64,000 bases of DNA from Maribacter hydrothermalis (GCF_001913155.1 NZ_CP018760.1:1240001-1304000), one strand, 5' to 3'; shown: positions 43,666 to 53,108, counted from the first letter of the stretch. Numbers and translations are program-made. The notes: generated from the letters alone by a model not told the origin.

Positions 43666-44208
43666 ATGGAAAAGGCACTGCAAACCATGATTGATAACAT
43701 GCCCGAGAAAACTGGCAAATCATTGAACGAATGGAAATCTATCTTAAAAACAAAATCCTTTGCTAAACATTCTGAAGGTGTCAATTATTTAAAGAAAGAA
43801 CATGGTGTTACCCACGGTTTTGCAAATACAATTGTCACTTTATCAAAAGAAGAGAATAACTCCCCTACCGATTTAGTTACGCAACAATACCAAGGAAAAG
43901 AAAGCTTATTCCCTATTTACAAAGCCCTTTTAAAAGTGGTAAAAACATTTGGTGATGATATTACCATAACTCCAAAAAAAACTACTGTAAGCATTATCCG
44001 AAAAAAGCAATTTGCACTTATAAAACCTGCAACCAAAACTAGAATTGACTTAGGTCTCAAAATTAAAGATAAGCCTACCACAGACCGACTTGAATCTTCT
44101 GGTCCTTTTGGCAGTATGTGTACCCATAGAGTACAAATTACCGATACCAGTCAGGTTGACGATGAATTAATTACTTGGCTGAAGGAGGCTTATGAAAAGG
44201 CGGAATAA
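43666..44208 (+). CDS. DUF4287/DUF5655-type protein
   Basis: A 180-aa cytoplasmic protein from the ATG at 43666 (MEKALQTMIDNMPEKTGKSL). The frame also allows a TTG at 43642, but the ATG start aligns with the first helix of the DUF4287 domain. The first half (KTGKSLNEWKSIL, EGVNYLKKEHGVTHGFANTI) matches DUF4287 and the second half (FGDDITITPKKTTVSIIRKK, QFALIKPATKTRIDLGLK, DELITWLKEAYEKA) matches DUF5655. The biochemical function is unknown in the family. Its neighbours give no further hint. Confidence 0.75.
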   Translation: MEKALQTMIDNMPEKTGKSLNEWKSILKTKSFAKHSEGVNYLKKEHGVTHGFANTIVTLSKEENNSPTDLVTQQYQGKESLFPIYKALLKVVKTFGDDITITPKKTTVSIIRKKQFALIKPATKTRIDLGLKIKDKPTTDRLESSGPFGSMCTHRVQITDTSQVDDELITWLKEAYEKAE

Positions 44209-44235
44209 GTGTATTTAATACTTGAAAAATATTAA

Positions 44236-46671
44236 ATGAAAAGCATATTCATATTAATTTCGACTCTACTTTTAAGTCTCCTATCTACCCATACACTTTT
44301 TAGTCAAAATTCTCTTTTCAAAGGATTATCACCTAACGAATTTGAAATCATTTTACTTGGTGAACAGTCCCACGGAGATGGTGCCGTTTTTGATAAAAAA
44401 TTTGAAATGGTAAAGGAGCTATACGAAAAATATGGCTACAATCTATTGGTTTTCGAAAGTGGAATGTATGATAATTTCAAGGCGAATGAGCTTTACAATA
44501 GTAAAGAAGAGAACATCAGTATTTTTAATCAAAGTGTAGGTTGGTTGTATAGCTCTACAGAAGTTTTCCAAGAATTATTGAAGTATATGGAAACCCATCC
44601 CGAATTGAAAATTTTTGGATTCGATTCACAAGAATCAAATCTTTTTGAAGAGTACTTTCTCAATGACTTTAAATCTCTTTGCTCTAAAAATAACATTGTA
44701 ATTTCTGATGAAGACTATACAGAAATTAAAAAAACGATGATTGTTAGAGATTTTGAAAAATATGCTCACAACAAAAAAGATTCAACCAATCTTTATAACA
44801 GCATTAATTCCATCATTGAAAAAATAGACCAAATACCTGAAAATGATATTAAAACAAGGGTTTTGGTTCAAACTTTTAAAAGTGTTTTCTCTGATTTAGA
44901 TTTTGGATTAAAAAGTTTACAGAAAGAAAAAATAGCTATTCAAAACCCTAGAGATAAACAAATGGCGGAGAATTTGATTTTCATAAAAGAAACCTACCCT
45001 AATGAAAAAATAATAGGTTGGGGTGCTAGTTATCATTTTGCCAATAAATTGAATGAGTTTGAATATACTTTAGAAACTGAGAATTACATTAAAAAGCAAA
45101 TTGCGCTCACGGATAGTATTCATGGCGAAACCCGTACAACTATAAACGAAGAAATTGCCCAAATAAAAGAGTTAAAGTATGCCGTGCCAATGGGGCAAAT
45201 TCTTAAAGAAAAATATGGTGCAAAATTGTTTAGTTTAGCGTTCACTTCTTACGAAGGCAATTATTTTGATTTTTCCATTGAGCAAATTGTACCAATTTTA
45301 CAACATCCTTTTAATAGTATCGAGTCTGATTTTAAAGATCAGAATATTAAAACTGAATTATATGTTTTAAATGATATTCCGCATCAGTTCTATACTTCTA
45401 CTCTAGGCTATATGCCTCTCTACGCCCATTGGGAAGATATTTTTGATGGCATTTATTATATCGAAAAAATGTACCCTCCAAAATATATAGAATATGATAT
45501 AGAAAAGACTAAGATTATTACATTCAAAGAGAACAACTTAATTGGCTCTATTATTGACTATGATACTTCTGACGCAATTAACTATGCTGACATTTATTAT
45601 TCTGACCTTAATATAAGTACCGTGTCAAATGCAAGCGGACAGTTTAGCATTCCCAATAAAATAAGCCCAAATGGCTACATAATATTTTCCGCAATTGGGT
45701 ATGAAAGTGATTCTGTTTCTACCAATCCACTTTTAAATCTAAACACAATCAGACTTAAAAAATCTAAAGATGATATTATTCTAAACGAGGTTATAGTTAC
45801 AGCTGAACGTGTAGAGTTAAACGCTGAAGAAATTATTAAAAAAGCTCAAAAAAATATTGAAACTAATTATATACAAACACCTTATAATCAAAGTTTCTCC
45901 TTTAAAGTAAATCAATTTAATACGAATGATTCTTTATATATTGGAGAAGAGGCCATTATTAAAACTTATAATAAAAAAGGAATTAATGGTAGTAACAAAC
46001 CTGAGAATAACATTTTTGCAGAAATTGAACACGTAAGAGCTAATACAGATATTTATGAAAAAAATAAGTGGTATAATGGAGTGGGCTCCTTGTGGGCAGT
46101 ATTAAACAGAGACATTATTTTAAGTAAAACCAATGTGCTATACCGTACTTCTTCTTATGATTTAAAGAAACAAAAAACACTAAACTATGAAGGACAAAAA
46201 GTGTATCAAATAAATTTCACTAATAATTCTCCTGGCTCCTATTCTACAGGATTTGGTTACCCTGCTCCGGTAGCATCATCTGGCAATATTTATATTGACA
46301 CAGAGAACTATGCTGTTTTAAAGTATGAGCACAATATTGAACGTGCAGAATACACAACCAAAAAATCTAAAAATCTAGTAAAACAAAACCATAACATTGT
46401 TCAGACTTACAAAAAAGTAAATGGAAAATACTTTTTTAATGTATTGGAATTCACTACAAATTCTGATGTATCAACACCTGAACATGAATATTTATATAGT
46501 TCTTATAATGCAAATAAATTGGTTTCCAATGATATAGAAACCAAATCAGTGAACATTTTAACTAGACCTTTAATAGAATTAAAAAAAGGGTATAAAAAGC
46601 AACTAAACGACCCGTATTGGGAAGGCAAACCAGTGGATTTTGCTATAGATTTTAAGATAATTAATAAGTAA
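44236..46671 (+). CDS. Secreted erythromycin-esterase-like protein fused to a carboxypeptidase-regulatory-like domain
   Basis: An 811-aa exported protein (signal peptide MKSIFILISTLLLSLLSTHT, cleavage near LFSQ). Residues about 30-400 resemble the erythromycin esterase (EreA/ChaN-like) fold: EIILLGEQSHGDGAVFDKKF with the catalytic-type His, LLVFESGMYD with the catalytic Glu, ELKIFGFDSQ and IIGWGASYHFANKL. Residues about 420-515 are a CarboxypepD_reg-like domain (IGSIIDYDTSDAINYADIYY; FSIPNKISPNGYIIFSAIGY; ILNEVIVTAERV). The last 290 residues resemble the DUF5686-like C-terminal part of Bacteroidota surface proteins. The substrate is unknown; the combination is unusual. Its stop is 2 bp from that of the convergent flavin reductase gene. 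Confidence 0.72.
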   Translation: MKSIFILISTLLLSLLSTHTLFSQNSLFKGLSPNEFEIILLGEQSHGDGAVFDKKFEMVKELYEKYGYNLLVFESGMYDNFKANELYNSKEENISIFNQSVGWLYSSTEVFQELLKYMETHPELKIFGFDSQESNLFEEYFLNDFKSLCSKNNIVISDEDYTEIKKTMIVRDFEKYAHNKKDSTNLYNSINSIIEKIDQIPENDIKTRVLVQTFKSVFSDLDFGLKSLQKEKIAIQNPRDKQMAENLIFIKETYPNEKIIGWGASYHFANKLNEFEYTLETENYIKKQIALTDSIHGETRTTINEEIAQIKELKYAVPMGQILKEKYGAKLFSLAFTSYEGNYFDFSIEQIVPILQHPFNSIESDFKDQNIKTELYVLNDIPHQFYTSTLGYMPLYAHWEDIFDGIYYIEKMYPPKYIEYDIEKTKIITFKENNLIGSIIDYDTSDAINYADIYYSDLNISTVSNASGQFSIPNKISPNGYIIFSAIGYESDSVSTNPLLNLNTIRLKKSKDDIILNEVIVTAERVELNAEEIIKKAQKNIETNYIQTPYNQSFSFKVNQFNTNDSLYIGEEAIIKTYNKKGINGSNKPENNIFAEIEHVRANTDIYEKNKWYNGVGSLWAVLNRDIILSKTNVLYRTSSYDLKKQKTLNYEGQKVYQINFTNNSPGSYSTGFGYPAPVASSGNIYIDTENYAVLKYEHNIERAEYTTKKSKNLVKQNHNIVQTYKKVNGKYFFNVLEFTTNSDVSTPEHEYLYSSYNANKLVSNDIETKSVNILTRPLIELKKGYKKQLNDPYWEGKPVDFAIDFKIINK

Positions 46672-46673
46672 TA

Positions 46674-47570
46674 CTAAGATTCCAAAGATAACAATGCCAA
46701 TGCATCTTCAGTTTTTCCATCTGCTATCCACCGTTGCGCTAGTTGATGTATTGCCATAATATCTTCAGATTCATTTAAAATAGATTTCACCTCAGCGTAT
46801 TCCGCAATTTTTGCAATTGCTTCTTTCGTAGGCAACTGTTCTAAATTTCCTAATCTACCTAAATTATTGCCTGTTAATACTGTACTATTTTGCACGGCTT
46901 CTGGCAGCATATCTACTCCTATTCCTTGAGTACGTATTGGCTTAGGTATTTCAAATAGAGCATCGCCACTGGCTCTGCAGTACCAATTACCACCCATACG
47001 AGCGACTAAATCTAACTTGGGAGTATCTAAATTTCCATCAGCATCTAAAAAGGCTTTTTTTACATGTATTTGAACCACTTTGGCCAGCACCAAGTTTCCA
47101 GCTCCTGGTCCGTCACCCAATGCTATTACTTGATCTACCACACACTCAAATGCTACGGGAGCCTCCCCTACTCTTGGTGGTTTCACTTTATCACTTGGTA
47201 CTTGTGTGAACCCTGCTTTTACAAACTCATTTACACCGTCACCATATTCGGTACTTGACAATGACATTTGCTCTACCATGTCGTAATTCACGATATTGAT
47301 CACCGTTTCTTTTACCTCCAATACATTCTCTAGCGTATGCTTCGTGGTATTATCCCTACCTCTTCTAGAAGGCGAAAATATCATGATTGGCGGATTTACA
47401 CTGAATAAGTTGAAGTAGCTAAACGGACTCAGATTTACATTACCATCTTTATCAATAGTGCTGGCAAAACATATAGGTCTTGGAGCTACGGCAGATAATA
47501 AATACCCGTGCAATTCTTGTTGAGAAATACTGCTTGGATCTATAGAATTGATTTCTTCGTTTGTCGACAT
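46674..47570 (-). CDS. Flavin reductase-like (flavoredoxin-type) protein in the tyrosine catabolism cluster
   Basis: A 298-aa FMN-binding split-barrel protein. It has the flavin reductase start LLSAVAPRPICFASTIDKDG followed by NVNLSPFSYFNLFSVNPPIM, then FSPSRRGRDNTTKHTLEN and VINIVNYDMVEQMSLSS. The C-terminal 90 residues are an extension rich in helices. It is the last gene of the minus-strand run hisC-like/hppD/hmgA/fahA, with 31 bp to fahA. Flavobacterial tyrosine operons often carry such a gene, but its reaction there is not known to me. Confidence 0.82.
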   Translation of the reverse strand: MSTNEEINSIDPSSISQQELHGYLLSAVAPRPICFASTIDKDGNVNLSPFSYFNLFSVNPPIMIFSPSRRGRDNTTKHTLENVLEVKETVINIVNYDMVEQMSLSSTEYGDGVNEFVKAGFTQVPSDKVKPPRVGEAPVAFECVVDQVIALGDGPGAGNLVLAKVVQIHVKKAFLDADGNLDTPKLDLVARMGGNWYCRASGDALFEIPKPIRTQGIGVDMLPEAVQNSTVLTGNNLGRLGNLEQLPTKEAIAKIAEYAEVKSILNESEDIMAIHQLAQRWIADGKTEDALALLSLES

Positions 47571-47601
47571 GCTATAAACTTCTAAAGTGAATTGTATTAT
47601 T

Positions 47602-48837
47602 TTATTTACTTGGTATAATAGTTCCTGAAACCTCTCCGAACCCTACTCTTTTACCTTCTTTTTCAGCAAAACCACGCATGGTTACTGTATCATTATCTTC
47701 TATAAAAGTACGTTTGCTTCCATCTTTTAATTCAAAAGGTTTTTTACCGCCCCATGAGATTTCCAATAACGACCCGTATGAACTTTCATCTTTCCCTGAA
47801 ATTGTACCCGATGCCATTACATCGCCTACATTCAAATTACATCCGTTTACGGTATGGTGCGCCAATTGCTGCATCATATTCCAATACATGTATTTGAAAT
47901 TAGACTTGCTAACGGTTGTTTCTTCTGAAGTTGACGAAGACATTCCCACTTCTAACTGAATGTCATAATTATTCTCTCCCTCGTATTTTAAATAGGATAA
48001 CACCTCTGGTTGTTGCTCCGGACCTTGAACTTTAAATGGTTCTAAGGCTTCTAACGTAACAATCCATGGTGACATTGATGATGCAAAGCTTTTCCCTAAA
48101 AACGGACCTAAAGGCACGTATTCCCATTTCTGAATATCTCTGGCAGACCAGTCATTGAATAACACCAAGCCAAAAATATGCTCGGCGGCATCTTTTGTAG
48201 AAACGCGTTCACCCAGTTCCGTACTTTTACCCACGACAAAGCCCATTTCCAATTCAAAATCAAGATTTCCTGAAGCTTTGAAAACCGGCACTTTCATGTC
48301 ATTGGTTTTCACTTGACCCATTGGTCTATGAATATCCGTACCACTCACTACAATTGATGATGCACGACCATGATACCCTACTGGAATATGTCTCCAATTT
48401 GGCAAAAGCGCATTCTCAGGATCACGGAACATTTTACCAACATTGGTAGCATGTTCTATGCTAGAATAAAAATCTGTATAATCGCCTACTTGAACCGGTA
48501 AATGCATTTTAGCATCTTTCTGTAATATAAAAACTTCTGGGTGATTCTTTAGTGGAGAATTCTCTATCACCAATAACTTCTGAATATCTAATCGAACTTT
48601 ATTTGTGATTTTTTTTCCTAATGCGATAAACTCATTTAAGGTTGATCTATTAAAAAATGTAGCATCCATGTCTAACAAGCCCAAGTCTGAAACCGCTGAC
48701 AAATCAACAATCTGTTCACCAATAGCAATCCCTCCTTTTGGAGCTTCAGTGTTTACAGAGAAGATTCCGAAAGGGAGATTATAGATAGAGAAATCTGAAT
48801 ATTCGGGTACCGAGACCCATGTATTTAGTGTTGTCAA
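47602..48837 (-). CDS. fahA: Fumarylacetoacetase
   Basis: A 411-aa fumarylacetoacetate hydrolase that splits fumarylacetoacetate into fumarate and acetoacetate, the final step of tyrosine degradation. Conserved regions are DYTDFYSSIEHATNVGKMFR (metal Asp, catalytic His), PVGYHGRASSIVVSGTDIHR, DFELEMGFVVGK (metal Glu pair), LFNDWSARDIQKWEYVPLGP (metal Asp) and GTISGKDESSYGSLLEISW. It is 12 bp downstream of hmgA and in the same unit. Confidence 0.93.
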   Translation of the reverse strand: MTTLNTWVSVPEYSDFSIYNLPFGIFSVNTEAPKGGIAIGEQIVDLSAVSDLGLLDMDATFFNRSTLNEFIALGKKITNKVRLDIQKLLVIENSPLKNHPEVFILQKDAKMHLPVQVGDYTDFYSSIEHATNVGKMFRDPENALLPNWRHIPVGYHGRASSIVVSGTDIHRPMGQVKTNDMKVPVFKASGNLDFELEMGFVVGKSTELGERVSTKDAAEHIFGLVLFNDWSARDIQKWEYVPLGPFLGKSFASSMSPWIVTLEALEPFKVQGPEQQPEVLSYLKYEGENNYDIQLEVGMSSSTSEETTVSKSNFKYMYWNMMQQLAHHTVNGCNLNVGDVMASGTISGKDESSYGSLLEISWGGKKPFELKDGSKRTFIEDNDTVTMRGFAEKEGKRVGFGEVSGTIIPSK

Positions 48838-48849
48838 GTGTCTATTTGT

Positions 48850-50010
48850 TTATTTATCCAACCACGATTTGTAATAATCACCGTCGTCTAATTTTAAGGC
48901 ATTCTCAGTAACCATTAATGGCTTGAACGTATCTATCATAACCGCTAGTTCTTCTGAACCTTTTTGACCTATGCTGCGTTCTGCTGCTCCTGGGTGTGGA
49001 CCGTGAGGTATTCCTGCGGGATGCAAGGAAATATTACCTGGTTGCACTCCGTTTCTACTCATAAAATCTCCGTCAACATAATACAGCATTTCATCTGAAT
49101 CTATGTTCGAGTGATTGTACGGTGCAGGTATCGACAGTGGATGATAATCGTACAATCTTGGTACAAAAGAGCAAATTACAAAGGCATTCGTCTCAAATGT
49201 TTGGTGCACTGGTGGCGGTTGGTGAACTCTACCTGTAATGGGTTCAAAATTATGAATTGAGAATCCGTACGGGAAATTATAACCATCCCAACCTACAACA
49301 TCAAAAGGATGCCCAATGTAGACCATTTCATGCATGACCCCTTGCTTCTTCACCTTAATCAAGTAATCATCGGTATCGGTAAAAGTTTCTAAATTTTGTG
49401 GCAATTTATAATCGCGCTCACAAAACGGAGAATGCTCTAATAACTGTCCGAACCAATTGCGATATCTCTTCGGAGTATAAATAGGAGAAAACGATTCTGC
49501 ATACAAAATGCGATTGTCTTCACTATCAAAATCTATCTGATAAATTGTTCCCCTTGGAATTATTAAATAATCGCCATACTCAAACGGAATCTGTCCGAAA
49601 ATGGTTCGTAACGTACCTGTACCTTTATGAATGAACAACATTTCATCGGCATCTGTATTCTTGTAAAAATAATCTCGTAACGATTTTCTTGGTGCCGCTA
49701 CCCCAATAATAATATCGCTATTCACCAAAAGTGGCTCTCTAGCTTCTAAAAAATCATCTTTTGCGGGAGCATTAAAACTCACTAATTTCAACGAACGAAT
49801 ATTTTTCTCTAAAGCAATTTTCGGAGAAACATCTGTACTCTTCAATATCTCCTTAACCATTGTTGGTCGGTTATGGTGATATAATAAAGAAGACATACCG
49901 TCAAAACCAATGGTACCGAACAATTGCTCTGAGTACAATTCGCCATTTGGTTTTCTAAATTGCGTGTGCCTTTTGGGTGGCACCGCTCCTTGTTTATGAT
50001 ATATAGGCAT
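48850..50010 (-). CDS. hmgA: Homogentisate 1,2-dioxygenase
   Basis: A 386-aa Fe(II) ring-cleavage dioxygenase with the cupin-like fold of the family; it opens homogentisate to maleylacetoacetate. Recognisable segments are GFDGMSSLLYHHNRPTMVKE, FIHKGTGTLRTIFGQIPFEY, NFPYGFSIHNFEPITGRVHQ with the HxPPPxH-like iron region, and SLHPAGIPHGPHPGAAERSI. The bacterial/flavobacterial form is somewhat shorter than the approx. 440-aa human-type enzyme. It lies between hppD (150-bp gap with a hairpin) and fahA. Confidence 0.92.
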   Translation of the reverse strand: MPIYHKQGAVPPKRHTQFRKPNGELYSEQLFGTIGFDGMSSLLYHHNRPTMVKEILKSTDVSPKIALEKNIRSLKLVSFNAPAKDDFLEAREPLLVNSDIIIGVAAPRKSLRDYFYKNTDADEMLFIHKGTGTLRTIFGQIPFEYGDYLIIPRGTIYQIDFDSEDNRILYAESFSPIYTPKRYRNWFGQLLEHSPFCERDYKLPQNLETFTDTDDYLIKVKKQGVMHEMVYIGHPFDVVGWDGYNFPYGFSIHNFEPITGRVHQPPPVHQTFETNAFVICSFVPRLYDYHPLSIPAPYNHSNIDSDEMLYYVDGDFMSRNGVQPGNISLHPAGIPHGPHPGAAERSIGQKGSEELAVMIDTFKPLMVTENALKLDDGDYYKSWLDK

Positions 50011-50074
50011 AGGAGTTAGTTTAGTTAATAATCGAGATTATATACTTTGAGATTTGCCTCGAAATATTAGAAAT

Positions 50075-50105
50075 AAATACCTCAAGAACTAGCCTCGAGG
50101 TATTT
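50075..50105 (-). terminator. Hairpin between hppD and hmgA
   Basis: AAATACCTC (50075-50083) and GAGGTATTT (50097-50105) form a 9-bp stem with a 13-nt loop. On the minus strand it follows hppD and is followed by ATTTC rather than a T-run, so it may attenuate rather than fully stop transcription into hmgA. Confidence 0.45.
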
Positions 50106-50161
50106 ATGATTTCTTCCTTTAAAAATAATCTATTTTAAGATTTTCAAGAAATTTGTTGAAC

Positions 50162-51292
50162 CTATAAAGTCCCTCTTAATTCTTGCTCACGTTCAATAGC
50201 TTCAAATAAAGCTTTGAAATTTCCTTTTCCAAAAGAAGTAGCTCCTTTACGTTGAATAATTTCAAAGAACATTGTTGGTCTTGCTTGTACCGTCTTCGTA
50301 AAAATCTGTAACAAATACCCTTCATCATCACGATCAACCAAAATACCAAGTTTTCTTAGTGATTCGATATCTTCATCAATCTCACCAACTCTTTCAGTTA
50401 AAACATCGTAATACGTTGTTGGTATCGTTAAAAACTCAACCCCTCTACTTTTCAAATCTGAAACCGTTTTTACGATATCATCTGTAGCCACGGCAATGTG
50501 CTGCACGCCTTCACCTTCGTAAAATTCTAAGTACTCATCTACTTGAGATTTTTTCATACCTGGTGCCGGTTCGTTAATTGGGAATTTAATACGACCGTTA
50601 CCGTTACTCATTACTTTACTCATTAAAGCAGTAAACTCAGTAGAAATATCTTTATCATCGAAAGACATAATTTGCTTAAAGCCCATAACATTTGCATAGA
50701 AATCTACCCAATAGTTCATTTGACCTTCATGTACATTACCTACCATGTGATCCACAAATTTTAAACCTGTAGAAGTAGGTTGGTAATCACTTTCCCATTT
50801 CTTGTAGCCAGGTAAAAATGTACCATTGTAATCCTTACGCTCTACAAAAATGTGAACTACTTCACCATAAGAATAGATTCCAGAAGTAACTACTTTACCA
50901 TCTTCATCTTTCTCTGTTTTAGGTTCCATATAACTTTTGGCACCTCTTTTAACCGCTTCATTGTAAGCATATGTAGCATCATCTACCCAAAGTGCAGTAA
51001 CTTTTACGCCGTCACCATGCTTGTCAATATGTCTACCTACATCAGTTCCACTTTTTAATGGAGAAGTCAAAACCAATCTAATTTTATCTTGCTCTATTAC
51101 ATAAGATTCAAACTCTCTACTACCCGTTTCTAAACCTCTATACGCTAAAGATTTAAAGCCGAATGCTGTCTTATAATAATGTGCCGCTTGTTTAGAGTTA
51201 CTTACATAAAGCTCTAAATAATCTGTACCGTTAATAGGCATGAAATCTTGTGCCTCTTTGTGTTTGTTTTCTTTTAATGTTGTAGTTGACAT
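50162..51292 (-). CDS. hppD: 4-hydroxyphenylpyruvate dioxygenase
   Basis: A 376-aa Fe(II)-dependent enzyme of the vicinal-oxygen-chelate fold; it converts 4-hydroxyphenylpyruvate to homogentisate. The iron ligands are visible as His in LKFVDHMVGNV, His in GVQHIAVATDDI and Glu in MFFEIIQRKGATSFGKGNFK. The last motif, with GxGNFKALFEAIE, is a hallmark of HPPD. It is preceded (on its strand) by a TTGTTGC-type palindrome shared with the MarR operator. The gene lies 62 bp from the aminotransferase gene. Confidence 0.94.
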   Translation of the reverse strand: MSTTTLKENKHKEAQDFMPINGTDYLELYVSNSKQAAHYYKTAFGFKSLAYRGLETGSREFESYVIEQDKIRLVLTSPLKSGTDVGRHIDKHGDGVKVTALWVDDATYAYNEAVKRGAKSYMEPKTEKDEDGKVVTSGIYSYGEVVHIFVERKDYNGTFLPGYKKWESDYQPTSTGLKFVDHMVGNVHEGQMNYWVDFYANVMGFKQIMSFDDKDISTEFTALMSKVMSNGNGRIKFPINEPAPGMKKSQVDEYLEFYEGEGVQHIAVATDDIVKTVSDLKSRGVEFLTIPTTYYDVLTERVGEIDEDIESLRKLGILVDRDDEGYLLQIFTKTVQARPTMFFEIIQRKGATSFGKGNFKALFEAIEREQELRGTL

Positions 51293-51322
51293 TGTATATA
51301 GTTTAAGTTTTTGTTTATTTAT

Positions 51323-51338
51323 TGTTGCTTATGCAACA
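51323..51338. promoter_or_regulatory. Probable MarR-type operator upstream of hppD
   Basis: TGTTGC-TTAT-GCAACA, within TATTGTTGCTTATGCAACAT, resembles the larger palindrome at 52513-52540 in front of marR. It lies 30 bp upstream of the hppD start. Confidence 0.5.
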
Positions 51339-51354
51339 TATGTATTAAAAAAAA

Positions 51355-52461
51355 TTAAGCGGTTGTTGTTTCTGTTTTCATTAAAACTTCTAAAGCAGTT
51401 AAAAGTGCTTCGTTGGCTTCCCTAACTCCGAATGAAATTCTCACTTTTCCGGGAGCACCAAAATTGCCTACTGGGCGTACCATAATTCCCTTTTGCTCTA
51501 AGAATGAGGTGAATTCCATATCATTAATTGGTGGATCTATTAACACAAAATTACCCTCAGTTGGCCAATATTTTATATGCAGAGCATCAAGTCCGTTCAA
51601 AACAAAAGCTCTTTCCTCTTTTACCAATGCCACTGTTTTATTGACAAAATCTACATCATCTAAGGCTGCTATTGCACCCTCTAATGCTAGTGATGACAAT
51701 AGAAAAGGTTTACAAATTTTACGCATGTAATTACTAATTTCCAATGGCGCATAGCAATACCCTACTCGTAATCCTGCCAAACCATATGTCTTTGAAAAAC
51801 TATTAATCGCTATCACATTTTTACCTTCTACCACGAAAGGCAATCCTGATGTATAATCTTCAGCTTCGGCAAAATGCCTGTACACTTCATCTAAAACCAA
51901 TACTATATGCTCGGGTAATTTTTCAATGAAGTTTCTTAAATCTGCCATTGGAATATAATTTCCTGACGGATTGTTAGGTGATGCTAGAAATACCAACTTC
52001 GTTCTATCTGTAATTGCTGCTATAATACCGTCTAAATTATAATCGTAATTCTCGGTCATTGGTACATTAATGGCCTTTGCCCCCATCCAACGGGTAAAAG
52101 CAGTATACGGCAGAAAGCATGGCTGACTAACGATAACCTCGTCATCTTCATTCAAAAATGCTTTTGAAATCATATCAATAATTTCAGAGCCACTATTTGC
52201 TGAGATAAAATTGTCAGCAACTAATACACCATTAAAATCTTTTACCAGCGCTTCTCTTAGTCTTATATCTGTATTATCTGGATACATACTTAAATCGTCT
52301 AAGGTATTTGCTAAAGCCTGCTTTACTTTAGAAGAATACCCTAACGGATTCTCATTTGATGAAAGTTTATGAACAGTAACACCATCTGGCATTACTATTT
52401 TCTTACCACCACCTTTATAAGTGCTATCCTCTAATATATAGTTCTTAAAACCTAGTTGCAT
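51355..52461 (-). CDS. Class I/II PLP aminotransferase (HisC-like), probable tyrosine/aromatic aminotransferase
   Basis: A 368-aa fold-type-I aminotransferase most like histidinol-phosphate aminotransferase (HKLSSNENPLGYSSKVKQAL; FLASPNNPSGNYIPMADLRN; VLDEVYRHFAEAEDY). The PLP lysine is in AINSFSKTYGLAGLRVGYCY. Position at the head of the hppD-hmgA-fahA run, away from any his gene, argues for transamination of tyrosine or phenylalanine to the 2-oxo acid used by HppD. HisC-like enzymes are known to accept aromatic amino acids. It is transcribed divergently from marR. Confidence 0.85.
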   Translation of the reverse strand: MQLGFKNYILEDSTYKGGGKKIVMPDGVTVHKLSSNENPLGYSSKVKQALANTLDDLSMYPDNTDIRLREALVKDFNGVLVADNFISANSGSEIIDMISKAFLNEDDEVIVSQPCFLPYTAFTRWMGAKAINVPMTENYDYNLDGIIAAITDRTKLVFLASPNNPSGNYIPMADLRNFIEKLPEHIVLVLDEVYRHFAEAEDYTSGLPFVVEGKNVIAINSFSKTYGLAGLRVGYCYAPLEISNYMRKICKPFLLSSLALEGAIAALDDVDFVNKTVALVKEERAFVLNGLDALHIKYWPTEGNFVLIDPPINDMEFTSFLEQKGIMVRPVGNFGAPGKVRISFGVREANEALLTALEVLMKTETTTA

Positions 52462-52512
52462 ATATCTTCTACTTTAAACCTCTATAACCGTAGTAAAATT
52501 ACAATTTTTTTT

Positions 52513-52540
52513 TAATATTGTTGCATTAACAACAATATTA
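52513..52540. promoter_or_regulatory. MarR-type operator between the aminotransferase gene and marR
   Basis: A perfect inverted repeat with 11-bp arms (TAATATTGTTG / CAACAATATTA) and a 6-nt spacer. It lies in the 120-bp divergent region. For marR, a TACTTTTG (52555-52562) downstream of the repeat could be the -7 box. A shorter relative lies upstream of hppD. Confidence 0.65.
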
Positions 52541-52581
52541 CCGATAAACTCCGTTACTTTTGGAGGAATAATATTTGGATT

Positions 52582-53028
52582 ATGGACAGGACGGAAGGAT
52601 TTGGAGTATATATTGACCGTACACTTAAAAAAGTACAAAGTACTTTTTTACAGGTGTTTGCAGAGAATAACATTGATTTAACCATTGAACAGTGGGTAAT
52701 TTTACAGCGAGTCCACTTAGAAGGCAAAGATGCGTCACAGGCAGATATTGCCAAATCTAACTTTAGAAATAGGGCTACAACTTCCAGAGTTATTAGCGGA
52801 TTATGTAAAAAAGGACTATTAAGAAAATCTAGATTTAGGGATGACCAAAAGCGCTATAAGCTTGTAATTACAGAAGAAGGTTCTTCATTAATAAACGCGG
52901 TTATGCCCTATATTAAAGATTTACGAAAGGTCAGCACACTGGGTATCAGTGAAGAAGAATTTGAGATATTCTACAAGGTCCTAGACCAATTATGGGAAAA
53001 TTTTGACCAATATGAAGGTCGCATATAG
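52582..53028 (+). CDS. MarR-family transcriptional regulator
   Basis: A 148-aa winged helix-turn-helix protein. The DNA-binding core is LTIEQWVILQRVHLEGKDAS, QADIAKSNFRNRATTSRVIS and GLCKKGLLRKSRFRDDQKRY with the typical wing. The dimerisation helices are at both ends. Adjacent to and divergent from the tyrosine catabolism genes, with a perfect 28-bp palindrome between them, so it most likely represses both itself and that operon. A homogentisate-pathway intermediate is the likely effector by analogy with HmgR-like systems; this is inferred. Confidence 0.85.
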   Translation: MDRTEGFGVYIDRTLKKVQSTFLQVFAENNIDLTIEQWVILQRVHLEGKDASQADIAKSNFRNRATTSRVISGLCKKGLLRKSRFRDDQKRYKLVITEEGSSLINAVMPYIKDLRKVSTLGISEEEFEIFYKVLDQLWENFDQYEGRI

Positions 53029-53073
53029 CTGTATTTTAGCATATAAAAGAAATAATTAAATTTTTGTTTGATT

Positions 53074-53108
53074 TTGGTTTTACCAGTCTATAAAAATCAC
53101 TAAGTTTG
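53074..53108 (+). promoter_or_regulatory. Promoter of tRNA-Arg
   Basis: TAAGTTTG (53101-53108) is a consensus -7 box. A TTG at 53074-53076 gives a 24-nt spacer, slightly long. The tRNA starts 26 bp downstream. Confidence 0.5.

Noticed and set aside
46669..46676. Search for a terminator between the tail-to-tail genes at 46.67 kb
   Set aside because: The stops are 2 bp apart and no hairpin is visible; any termination signal would lie inside the coding regions, and I could not identify one.
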